Source: UBA7446 sp964014735 (GTDB taxonomy: Bacteria > Bacteroidota > Bacteroidia > Flavobacteriales > Flavobacteriaceae). Taken from it: 31,915 nucleotides of DNA. Within the stretch, counting starts at the first letter, position 1. Each line of letters opens with the position of its first letter. Under the pieces are notes generated by a model. The model had not been told where the DNA came from. It saw only the letters and a program-made list of their open reading frames with translations, and ran no database searches. The stretch lies in assembly GCA_964014735.1 (NCBI GenBank), contig CAXHBH010000018.1:1-31915 (forward strand), written 5' to 3'. Positions 9,089 through 16,643 of the stretch are shown in pieces. Position numbers and translations under genes: made by a program.

Positions 9089-10503
9089 TCAGAAAACACA
9101 AATCGTTTATTGATGAAGGGTTTTTACTTGATTGTCCCTTCGCACTTGAACTTTACGTAAACTACGCTGCCAAGCTACCTATAATTGATTATCATTGCCA
9201 TCTATCTCCTGCTCAAATAGCAAATGATTATCAGTTTAAAAATATAACAGAAATATGGATTGATGGCGATCATTATAAGTGGCGTGCTATGCGGACCTTG
9301 GGCGTTGATGAGCGATACATAACGGGGGAAGCTTCACCTAGAGAGAAATTTATTGCTTGGGCTTCTTGCGTGCCAAAGCTAATTCGTAACCCACTTTACC
9401 ACTGGACACACCTTGAGCTTAAAAGATACTTCGGTATTGATGTATTGCTCAACGCTGACAATGCAGCGGCTATATATGAGCAAACTACTGCCTTACTACA
9501 TCAAACAGAATACAGTTGCTTAAATCTCATTAAAAAACTAGGTGTTGAGATAATATGTACGACAGATGACCCTACGGATAGTTTAGAACACCATAAAGCA
9601 TTTGGTATTAATGATTCACTTACGCTTTTGCCTGCTTTTCGTCCAGACAAGGCCATAGAAATACAGCATGAGAACTTCAATGCCTATTTAGCCAAATTGG
9701 CAACGGTTGTAGGACACAAGATAGATTCATTTAGCACACTTAAAAAAGCCTTGGATAAGCGGATGGACTACTTTGCGGCTCATGGGTGTACAATATCAGA
9801 TCATGGTTTGGAACAAATTCGCTATGCTGAGACTTCAGATGAAATGGCCGATGCTGTAATGCATAAAAAAGCTCAAGGAAAGCATTTGACTGTCAATGAT
9901 CTTGAGCAATATAAAACCGCTGTTTTGTTGTTTTTAGCAAAGGGCTATCACAAACGCGGCTGGGTGCAACAATACCACCTTGGCGCATTACGTAACAATA
10001 GCAGCCGTATGCTCAACAATTTGGGTCCCGATATGGGTTGTGACTCTATTGGTGATTTTCATCAAGCGCAAGGCCTCTCTAGGTTTTTAGATTCACTTGA
10101 CACCAATAATGAGTTGGCCAAAACCATTTTATACAATTTAAACCCGGCACAAAATGCACTTTTTGTAACTATGGCAGGAAATTTTAATGATGGTAGCGTG
10201 AGTGGCAAGATTCAATATGGAGCAAGTTGGTGGTTTTTAGATCAATTGGATGGAATGCGTAAACAAATTAATAGCTTGTCAAACATGGGTGTTTTGAGCA
10301 CCTTTGTTGGAATGCTTACAGATTCACGAAGCTTTATGTCTTTTCCACGACATGAGTACTTTAGAAGGCTGTTGTGTAATATTATCGGAGAAGATGTTGA
10401 AAAGGGGTTGTTACCCCGCGATTTAGATGCCATGGGAACCATAGTGTCCGACATATGTTATCACAATGCTAAATCCTATTTTAATTTTTATTCACACGAA
10501 TGA
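9085..10503 (+). CDS. uxaC: Glucuronate (uronate) isomerase
   Basis: The 472-residue protein has the size and sequence of UxaC, an amidohydrolase-superfamily isomerase that converts D-glucuronate to D-fructuronate and D-galacturonate to D-tagaturonate. The metal-site motif DYHCHL appears at 35-40, followed by typical stretches such as NPLYHWTHLELKRYFGI and GCDSIGDFHQAQGLSRFLD. It overlaps kduD and dctP by 4 bp each (ATGA). Its presence suggests that saturated glucuronate is released from the polymer as well as the unsaturated sugar. The next enzymes for that branch, UxuB and UxuA, are not in the window. Confidence 0.96.
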   Translation: MIRKHKSFIDEGFLLDCPFALELYVNYAAKLPIIDYHCHLSPAQIANDYQFKNITEIWIDGDHYKWRAMRTLGVDERYITGEASPREKFIAWASCVPKLIRNPLYHWTHLELKRYFGIDVLLNADNAAAIYEQTTALLHQTEYSCLNLIKKLGVEIICTTDDPTDSLEHHKAFGINDSLTLLPAFRPDKAIEIQHENFNAYLAKLATVVGHKIDSFSTLKKALDKRMDYFAAHGCTISDHGLEQIRYAETSDEMADAVMHKKAQGKHLTVNDLEQYKTAVLLFLAKGYHKRGWVQQYHLGALRNNSSRMLNNLGPDMGCDSIGDFHQAQGLSRFLDSLDTNNELAKTILYNLNPAQNALFVTMAGNFNDGSVSGKIQYGASWWFLDQLDGMRKQINSLSNMGVLSTFVGMLTDSRSFMSFPRHEYFRRLLCNIIGEDVEKGLLPRDLDAMGTIVSDICYHNAKSYFNFYSHE

Positions 10504-11465
10504 AAAAAGCCTTGTTATATTTTTTGCTTCTCCAGTTCGTTGCATGTCAACAGGACAATAGCAAGCGTATTATTCGCTTGGGTCATGCGCTTGATACCAA
10601 CCACTCTGTCCATAAGGCCATGGTAAAAATGGGGGAAGAGCTTTTTCGAATTTCTTCAGGGACTATGCAAATTAAAATATATCCAAATCAACAGCTGGGT
10701 TCTGAGCGCGAATGCCTTGAATTATTACAAATAGGAAGCCTTGATATTACCAAAGTATCTACAGGTGTTCTGGAAAATTTTTCTCCCAACATGAAAGTGC
10801 TTGGGCTTCCTTATTTATTCCGTGACAAAGCACATACGTTTACAGTTTTGGATGGCGCTATTGGTAAGCAGTTACTTAATGAAACATTATCCTTTAGGAT
10901 TAAGGGCTTGGCTTATTATGATGCTGGTAGTCGAAGTTTTTATACTAAGCGTAAGCCAATTGCATCCCCATCAGATTTAAAAGGGTTAAAAATTAGAGTC
11001 ATGGAAAGTGTTACAGCTATGAAAATGGTTGAAAGCATGGGTGGTTCTCCTACGCCAATTTCATGGGGTGAACTGTATACCTCGCTGCAACAAGAAGTGG
11101 TGGATGGCGCAGAAAATAATCCACCAAGTTTTTACCTTTCCAAGCAGTTTGAGGTGTGTAAACACTATACTCTTGACGAACATACAACCTTGCCTGATGT
11201 TTTGGTAAGTGGTTCTTATTTTTGGGACGGCTTAAACGAAAACCAAAAAGAATGGCTCAATGAAGCAGTTGAAATTTCTGTTGTTTATCAACGTCAGTTG
11301 TGGGCAGAATCCGAAGCGTATTCGCTGCTTGAACTTAAAAAAGCGGGTGTAGAAATTATTTATCCTGACAAGAAAATGTTTGAGGACATGGTTAAGCCTG
11401 TTTACGATTATTACCGCACAAATGGGGAAATGGATGTTTTGATTAATCAAATAAAAAATCAATAG
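10500..11465 (+). CDS. dctP: TRAP transporter substrate-binding protein (DctP family), lipoprotein
   Basis: This 321-residue solute-binding protein has a short signal ending in a lipobox (FVAC, C16), so it is probably tethered to the membrane. It carries the DctP hallmarks: IKIYPNQQLGSERECLE, GLKIRVMES with R166, which in this family salt-bridges the substrate carboxylate, and QEVVDGAENNPPSFY. It captures an acidic sugar for the DctQM permease encoded immediately after it. Given the neighbours, the ligand is likely a uronate or a small unsaturated uronate product. The start overlaps the uxaC stop by 4 bp. Confidence 0.93.
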   Translation: MKKALLYFLLLQFVACQQDNSKRIIRLGHALDTNHSVHKAMVKMGEELFRISSGTMQIKIYPNQQLGSERECLELLQIGSLDITKVSTGVLENFSPNMKVLGLPYLFRDKAHTFTVLDGAIGKQLLNETLSFRIKGLAYYDAGSRSFYTKRKPIASPSDLKGLKIRVMESVTAMKMVESMGGSPTPISWGELYTSLQQEVVDGAENNPPSFYLSKQFEVCKHYTLDEHTTLPDVLVSGSYFWDGLNENQKEWLNEAVEISVVYQRQLWAESEAYSLLELKKAGVEIIYPDKKMFEDMVKPVYDYYRTNGEMDVLINQIKNQ

Positions 11466-11467
11466 GA

Positions 11468-11935
11468 ATGAAAGGCATGCAAAATAAATTAAATTGCATT
11501 TTGGAGATTATTTTGGTAGCCTTGCTGGGCATCATGGTGCTTAATGTAAGTTGGCAAGTTTTTTCAAGGTATATCTTGGCAAATCCAAGCTCATTTACAG
11601 ACGAATTGGCTCGCTATCTCATGATATGGTTGGGTGTTATGGGCACCGCCTATGTTTCTGGAAAACGACTTCATGTTGCCATTGACATTCTTCCCAGTCA
11701 ATTGAATTCGTCTCGTCAAAAAGCTATGCAAAAAGTTATATTTTCAATTATCATTTTGGCTACAGTTTTGATTTTTATCATTGGCGGCTCAAGACTTGTA
11801 TATTTAAGTTATGTGCTAGGTCAAAAATCTGCCGCATTACAAATTCCACTATACCTTGTTTACATGTGTGTACCACTAAGCGGGGCATGTATTGTTTTTT
11901 ACAAGTTCTGTGATCTAACATTAAACAAATCATAA
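11468..11935 (+). CDS. dctQ: TRAP transporter small permease (DctQ family)
   Basis: This 155-residue membrane protein has four predicted helices (about 10-30, 45-60, 85-108 and 125-145). It contains the family pattern VSWQVFSRYIL...FTDELARYLMIWLGVMGTAY followed by a GKRLHVAID segment. It pairs with DctM in a Na+-driven TRAP uptake system for the substrate bound by DctP. It starts 2 bp after dctP and overlaps dctM at TAATG. Confidence 0.92.
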   Translation: MKGMQNKLNCILEIILVALLGIMVLNVSWQVFSRYILANPSSFTDELARYLMIWLGVMGTAYVSGKRLHVAIDILPSQLNSSRQKAMQKVIFSIIILATVLIFIIGGSRLVYLSYVLGQKSAALQIPLYLVYMCVPLSGACIVFYKFCDLTLNKS

Positions 11936-13230
11936 TGGAAGTTTTTTCAATAGCCATACTGTTATTTAGTTTTTTGTTACTGCTGTCAATTGGGACACCT
12001 GTTGCTTGGAGTATTATAATATCATCGCTATTCACCCTTTTGGTGAGTGTTCCTTTTTTACCTGCATTGACTACTATTTCCCAACGCATGGCAACTGGGA
12101 TAGATAGTTTTGCTTTGTTGGCTATCCCGTTTTTTATATTGTCAGGAGAGTTGATGAATAAGGGAGGCGTGGCCCACAGACTAGTTGCATTTGCCAAAGC
12201 ATTGGTTGGCTTTTTACCCGGTGGTTTAGCACTTATTAATGTTATATCCGCCATGTTAATGGGTTCAGTTGCTGGTTCTGCCATGGCATCAGCTTCTGCC
12301 ATGGGAAGTATTTTAGGACCCGAGATGGAAAAGGAAGGATACTCCAAAGGTTTTGGGGTGGCAATAAATATCACTTCTGCTACTACTGGATTGGTTATTC
12401 CACCTAGTAATATTTTAATCGTGTATTCATTGGCTAGCGGGGGCGCTTCCATTGCAGCTTTATTTTTGGCGGGATATATTCCTGGCATACTAACAGGTTT
12501 GTTTTTAATGGCTGTTGCCATGATTTGGGCAAAGAAGAAAAACTTTAAAACAGGAAAACGGGCACCACTCAAAACAGTTTTTGGCTCTTTTGTTCGCGCA
12601 TTTCCAAGTTTGATGCTGCTTTTTGTGGTAATTGGTGGTATTGTTTCGGGAGTTTTTACAGCTACCGAAGCATCTGCAATTGCTGTTATTTATACTCTTG
12701 TTTTGGGATTTGTTTATAAAGAAATCACGTTTAAAACGCTCCCTACTATTTTGCTAAAATCTTCTACCACAACAGCTATTGTAATGTTCCTGATAGGTGC
12801 ATCCATGAGCATGTCGTGGGTATTGTCTTATGAGAATATTCCTGAAATGATAAGCAGTGGTATTTTGTCACTTAGCGATAACAAAATTGTCATACTACTA
12901 CTGATTAACTTCACCTTGTTATTTGTGGGTATTTTCATGGACATGACACCCGCAGTATTGATATTTACCCCCATTTTTCTTCCCATTGTAACCCAATTGG
13001 GAATTGATCCTGTTCATTTTGGTATCATCATGATTTTAAATTTATGTATTGGTTTGTGTACACCGCCTGTTGGAAGTGTTCTTTTTGTCGGAGTTGGTGT
13101 TGCAAATACGTCTATACAAAAAGTCATTAAACCACTTATACCTTTGTTTTTGGCTATGATTGTCGCACTTTTGTTGGTTACTTATATTCCTGCACTCTCA
13201 CTCTGGCTTCCTTCAATATTTGATCTGTAG
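11935..13230 (+). CDS. dctM: TRAP transporter large permease (DctM family)
   Basis: This 431-residue, very hydrophobic protein has about 12 transmembrane segments and the DctM signature regions: SIGTPVAWSI, FALLAIPFFILSGELMNKGG, GSVAGSAMASASAMG, TTGLVIPPSNILIVYS and CIGLCTPPVGSVLF. It forms the transport channel of the DctPQM system. Length and motifs are normal for the family, with no sign of damage. It overlaps dctQ by one base and is followed 19 bp later by the secreted lyase gene, so uptake and depolymerisation appear to be co-expressed. Confidence 0.95.
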   Translation: MEVFSIAILLFSFLLLLSIGTPVAWSIIISSLFTLLVSVPFLPALTTISQRMATGIDSFALLAIPFFILSGELMNKGGVAHRLVAFAKALVGFLPGGLALINVISAMLMGSVAGSAMASASAMGSILGPEMEKEGYSKGFGVAINITSATTGLVIPPSNILIVYSLASGGASIAALFLAGYIPGILTGLFLMAVAMIWAKKKNFKTGKRAPLKTVFGSFVRAFPSLMLLFVVIGGIVSGVFTATEASAIAVIYTLVLGFVYKEITFKTLPTILLKSSTTTAIVMFLIGASMSMSWVLSYENIPEMISSGILSLSDNKIVILLLINFTLLFVGIFMDMTPAVLIFTPIFLPIVTQLGIDPVHFGIIMILNLCIGLCTPPVGSVLFVGVGVANTSIQKVIKPLIPLFLAMIVALLLVTYIPALSLWLPSIFDL

Positions 13231-13249
13231 TTTTTAACGAAAAAATCAA

Positions 13250-14362
13250 ATGATAAAATTCTTTAACAATGCCTGTTTAGCCTTTGGTACTTCAAAAAGA
13301 GGAACTTTTGCTGCTGTAACACTTTCATTGTTTACAATGAATCAAACTTGGACACAGGAAGTAATTAAGGCAAATGGCCCTGGGAACACCTATCAAGAGC
13401 TCACTAGTTTTTTGGCACCTGGTTATAACCCTATTGAGTCGCCAGATTGCAATCATACTAGTTTTGGAAATCATATAGACGAAGAATACGACAGCAGCCT
13501 TGGCGACTATGCATATAGGTTTTTTATTCATGTATCTCCTGATAATGATCGCTGTATTGCAACAATTAACGACCGGCAAAGAAATGAAATCAAAACGTAC
13601 AGTCCATCGCCTGCAAATTTAAAAGGAGTACAAGGTGAAAAAGTTATTTATAAATGGGCATTTAAACTTGCTGATGGATTCCAATCCTCACCCAAATTTA
13701 CGCATATTCATCAATTAAAATCTGTCGGGGGTGACTACTCAAGTATGCCCATCTATACATTAACAACTCGTAAAGGCACGCCAGATAAATTACAACTTCG
13801 TTATGCTGAAACAGATGCTCAAATTACGCTTAAAGAAACCACGCTTAGCCCTTTTATTGGCGATTGGGTTGAAGTCACGGAAAAAATTGAATATGCCACT
13901 ACGGGGTTTTATTCTATTGATATAGTAAATAAGTTCACAGGTCAACAATTGTTTTATTATGACAACACAGATTTTGACGAACCCAAAATAAATTGGCGTC
14001 CAGAGGCTAGTTTTGTGCGTCCCAAATGGGGAATTTATCGGAGTTTAGTTTATGAAGAAGACCTTCGTGATGAGCAAGTACTGTTCTCTTATTTTAGTAT
14101 TGAGGAGGTGTCAAGTTTAAATACACTAGAAGTAGATCAACGGAGTATAAACGTATTTCCAAATCCAACGTCAGGAGTATTACACATTTCAAGTATAGAT
14201 GCTGCACAGACGCAAATCTTTGCTATAAGTGGTCAGCTGCTTTTGCAGTCCAATAGCGCGCAAATTGACCTTAGTCATTTACCGCCTTACCTTTATTTTT
14301 TAAAAGTGTTTGATAAAAACAACAACTTGCTCTTAACGCAGAAGGTGCTAAAGTCGAACTAA
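13250..14362 (+). CDS. Secreted polysaccharide lyase, PL28-like (ulvan lyase), with T9SS tail
   Basis: This 370-residue protein has a signal sequence ending near TWTQ (36), a jelly-roll lyase domain (about 38-288) and a type A T9SS sorting domain (about 298-370, INVFPNPTSG onwards). The lyase domain shows NDRQRNEIKTYSPSP, KFTHIHQLK (H152, H154) and RPKWGIYRSL, a pattern of beta-jelly-roll uronate lyases. I assign it to the PL28 (ulvan lyase) group from memory of the family's size, fold and tail; PL7, PL13 or PL20 relatives are not excluded. The product would be unsaturated uronyl-rhamnose oligosaccharides that feed GH88. It is the last gene of the kdu/TRAP operon. Confidence 0.72.
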   Translation: MIKFFNNACLAFGTSKRGTFAAVTLSLFTMNQTWTQEVIKANGPGNTYQELTSFLAPGYNPIESPDCNHTSFGNHIDEEYDSSLGDYAYRFFIHVSPDNDRCIATINDRQRNEIKTYSPSPANLKGVQGEKVIYKWAFKLADGFQSSPKFTHIHQLKSVGGDYSSMPIYTLTTRKGTPDKLQLRYAETDAQITLKETTLSPFIGDWVEVTEKIEYATTGFYSIDIVNKFTGQQLFYYDNTDFDEPKINWRPEASFVRPKWGIYRSLVYEEDLRDEQVLFSYFSIEEVSSLNTLEVDQRSINVFPNPTSGVLHISSIDAAQTQIFAISGQLLLQSNSAQIDLSHLPPYLYFLKVFDKNNNLLLTQKVLKSN

Positions 14363-14501
14363 AAATAATTTGCTTATTTAGCGATTAATGATGCTTACTT
14401 TATGACAGCTGAAACGGTTCAAATTGGTAGCGGTCAAGTTTTGGGAATATAATGGACTAAAATTTGAATTTTTTTGACCTACTGAATCATATTTGCTGAA
14501 C

Positions 14502-14510
14502 TAAATTTGC
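14502..14510 (+). promoter_or_regulatory. Putative -7 promoter box for kdgK-kdgA
   Basis: TAAATTTGC fits the Bacteroidota -7 consensus TAnnTTTG and lies 35 bp upstream of the kdgK ATG in a 183-bp gap after the lyase gene. A TTTTTTGAC stretch at 14469-14477 could act as the -33 region, although the spacing is longer than ideal. The same 12-mer TAAATTTGCATT recurs just before kdgA. I see no copy of the LacI-type operator here. Confidence 0.4.
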
Positions 14511-14545
14511 ATTTAATATTTATTAACAATTGACCAATATATCTC

Positions 14546-15592
14546 ATGAAAAAAGTAGTCACTTTTGGTGAAATTATGTTGCGCTTAGCGCCTCCTGGAT
14601 TTTTAAGATTTTCACAAACCAATTCTTTTGATATCATCTATGGCGGTGGTGAATCTAACGTTGCTGTTTCTCTTGCTAATTATGGCGTTCCAGTACGTTT
14701 TGTTACGCGTGTGCCTAGTAACGATATCGGAGAATGCGCGCTTATAGAAATGCGCAAACGTGGTGTTGAAACCGATTTTATGCTTCGTGGAGGAGACCGT
14801 TTGGGGATTTACTTCCTAGAGACAGGTGCTGTAAGCCGAGGTAGTAAAGTAGTTTATGACCGCGCACATTCTGCTATATCTGAAATTCAACCTGGAATGG
14901 TAGATTGGGACAAAGCCTTTGAGGGCGTGGAATGGTTCCACTGGACGGGAATTACGCCTGCCATCTCTCAGTCTGCAGCAGATGCGTGCCTAGAAGCTGT
15001 GAAGATTGCTAGTGAGAAAGGCATTACGATTTCAACAGACTTAAATTACCGTGCCAAACTTTGGAAATATTGTGACGATGCACATCGTGAGAAAATCATG
15101 ACCGAAATCACTTCATATTGCGATATTGTTCTTGGAAACGAGGAAGACGCTGAGATGCACTTTGGTATCAAGCCAGATGGTATTACGGTACAAACACAAG
15201 GACATGATGTAAAAGCAGAAGCCTTTTTGTCTGTTTGCAAACAAATGATGGTGAAATTTCCAAAAGCCAAAAAAGTAATTACTACACTACGGGGTTCCAT
15301 TTCGGCTTCGCATAACACTTGGGCTGGCGTATTATACGATGGAAAAACCATGTACGACACGACACAGTATCAAATCACAGACATTGTAGATCGTGTAGGT
15401 GGTGGAGACTCGTTTATGGGTGGTCTTATTTATGGACTACTAAAATATCCAGACAACGACCAACATGCACTGGACTTTGCTGTGGCAGCATCATGCCTTA
15501 AGCACACCATAAAAGGCGATGCCAACCTTGTGACAGTTGCAGAAGTAGAAAAACTAATGGGAGGCGACGCATCAGGTCGTGTAGCCCGATAA
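14546..15592 (+). CDS. kdgK: 2-dehydro-3-deoxygluconate kinase (PfkB family)
   Basis: This 348-residue PfkB-family sugar kinase phosphorylates KDG to KDPG in the cytoplasm. The N-terminal substrate region GGGESNVAVSLANYG (33-47) and the C-terminal PfkB motif DRVGGGDSFMGG are clear, with D288 as the catalytic base. KdgA, which cleaves the product, is encoded 18 bp downstream. The gene links the kduI-kduD products to central metabolism. GC-richer, more regular codon use than the flanking cassette region suggests a stable, well-expressed gene. Confidence 0.95.
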   Translation: MKKVVTFGEIMLRLAPPGFLRFSQTNSFDIIYGGGESNVAVSLANYGVPVRFVTRVPSNDIGECALIEMRKRGVETDFMLRGGDRLGIYFLETGAVSRGSKVVYDRAHSAISEIQPGMVDWDKAFEGVEWFHWTGITPAISQSAADACLEAVKIASEKGITISTDLNYRAKLWKYCDDAHREKIMTEITSYCDIVLGNEEDAEMHFGIKPDGITVQTQGHDVKAEAFLSVCKQMMVKFPKAKKVITTLRGSISASHNTWAGVLYDGKTMYDTTQYQITDIVDRVGGGDSFMGGLIYGLLKYPDNDQHALDFAVAASCLKHTIKGDANLVTVAEVEKLMGGDASGRVAR

Positions 15593-15610
15593 CCTTATTA
15601 AATTTGCATT

Positions 15611-16276
15611 ATGGCACAATTTACAAGAATAGAAGTAGCACAAACGATGAAAGAAAGTGGTATGGTACCGCTTTTCTTTCATCAAGATGCAACAGTGGCA
15701 AAGAAGGTATTAAAAGCATGTTATGACGGCGGCGCTCGTTTAATGGAATTCACCAACAGAGGTGACTTTGCGCTTGAGGTATTTACACAACTTACAAAGT
15801 ATGCGATTAAGGAACTCCCAGGAATGATTATGGGTGTGGGTTCAGTAACAGATGCAGGAGCTGCATCGGCTTATATGCTTAACGGCGCCAACTTTGTGGT
15901 AACTCCCGTGCTTAGACAAGATATTGGGATTGTTTGCAACCGCAGAAAAGTATTGTGGTCTCCAGGCTGCGGTTCACTTACCGAAATTGCTAAGGCAGAA
16001 GAACTCGGATGTGAAATCGTAAAGTTGTTTCCAGGCAGCACCTATGGCCCAGGATTTGTAAAAGGGGTATTGGCACCACAACCCTGGACAAATATTATGC
16101 CTACAGGAGGTGTAAGTCCAACAGAAGAAAACCTAAAGGGTTGGTTTGATGCGGGTGTTACTTGCGTTGGCATGGGATCAAAGCTGATGGCAAAACACGC
16201 AGACGGATCATTTGATTACGCTAAAATTGAATCGCAAACCCGCAATGCATTGGAAATTATCTCATCATTGCGTTAG
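15611..16276 (+). CDS. kdgA: KDPG aldolase
   Basis: This 221-residue class I aldolase splits 2-keto-3-deoxy-6-phosphogluconate into pyruvate and glyceraldehyde-3-phosphate, and may also act on 4-hydroxy-2-oxoglutarate. The Schiff-base lysine is K138 in CEIVKLFPGS, the conserved glutamate is E46 in RLMEFTNRG, and the phosphate-binding end MPTGGVSPTEENL is intact. It follows kdgK closely on the same strand, completing the uronate pathway that starts with GH88 and KduI. A TAAATTTGC box ends 3 bp before its start codon and may be a second, internal promoter. Confidence 0.95.
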   Translation: MAQFTRIEVAQTMKESGMVPLFFHQDATVAKKVLKACYDGGARLMEFTNRGDFALEVFTQLTKYAIKELPGMIMGVGSVTDAGAASAYMLNGANFVVTPVLRQDIGIVCNRRKVLWSPGCGSLTEIAKAEELGCEIVKLFPGSTYGPGFVKGVLAPQPWTNIMPTGGVSPTEENLKGWFDAGVTCVGMGSKLMAKHADGSFDYAKIESQTRNALEIISSLR

Positions 16277-16643
16277 TTTTTTCGCTATACTTTGATTTCT
16301 GTTTTATTATTCCAAATTTTTATAGATGACCCCATAAAAACTTGGTGGATTTATTATTGATAACTAAAATCAGTTCGATTACTCAACTGGAGAGTTATAG
16401 CGTTTGCTAGATGCTATCCGGCTTGCGTCCAAAGCTGCAAACCACGAAGTTAATAAAGCAATTACATATAATTTTCTCATATTTCAAAGTTACGAAACTC
16501 ATTTCAGAGGTTTAGAAGTAGCAGTAGACAGGTGTTCCATATTGATATTGTTTCCTCTTTTAACGTATGTCATTTGCAAATCAATCAAAATATAATTAAG
16601 TTTATTTTTTTTGTAAAATTCACCTATTTATAACTTTCAAAAT
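16277..16643. other. 367-bp gap with decayed coding remnants
   Basis: There is no convincing gene here. On the minus strand a 33-codon frame (16480-16379) starts like a signal peptide (MRKLYVIALLTSWFAAL) but soon ends. Upstream of it lies a piece of a T9SS sorting tail (listed separately). These look like leftovers of a gene swapped in or out between kdgA and the GH120 gene. No terminator hairpin was seen after kdgA. Confidence 0.45.
16499..16573 (-). pseudogene. Remnant of a T9SS sorting-tail coding sequence
   Basis: Read on the minus strand this 24-codon frame contains GNNINMEHLSTAT, the middle of a type A T9SS sorting domain. The same peptide with one change (GNNINMAHLSTAT) is encoded at 31845-31881, and about 31 of 37 bases match between the two places. 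Here the frame then breaks into SKPLK and a stop, so the tail is not functional. It probably marks a lost secreted-protein gene. Confidence 0.5.

Noticed and set aside
11778..12572. 264-codon open frame antisense to dctQ/dctM
   Set aside because: It mirrors hydrophobic codons of the TRAP permeases, has no recognisable protein features, and the opposite strand has clear families.
13250..14362. Alginate or heparin lyase instead of an ulvan-type lyase
   Set aside because: Not excluded, but UxaC, GH2, GH120, a sulfatase and GH88 together fit a glucuronate-, xylose- and sulfate-containing polymer better than alginate, and no hexosamine-handling genes are present for heparin-like polymers.
16379..16480. 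Small minus-strand gene with signal peptide between kdgA and the GH120 gene
   Set aside because: It has only 33 codons, ending right after the hydrophobic stretch; it is better read as a remnant.
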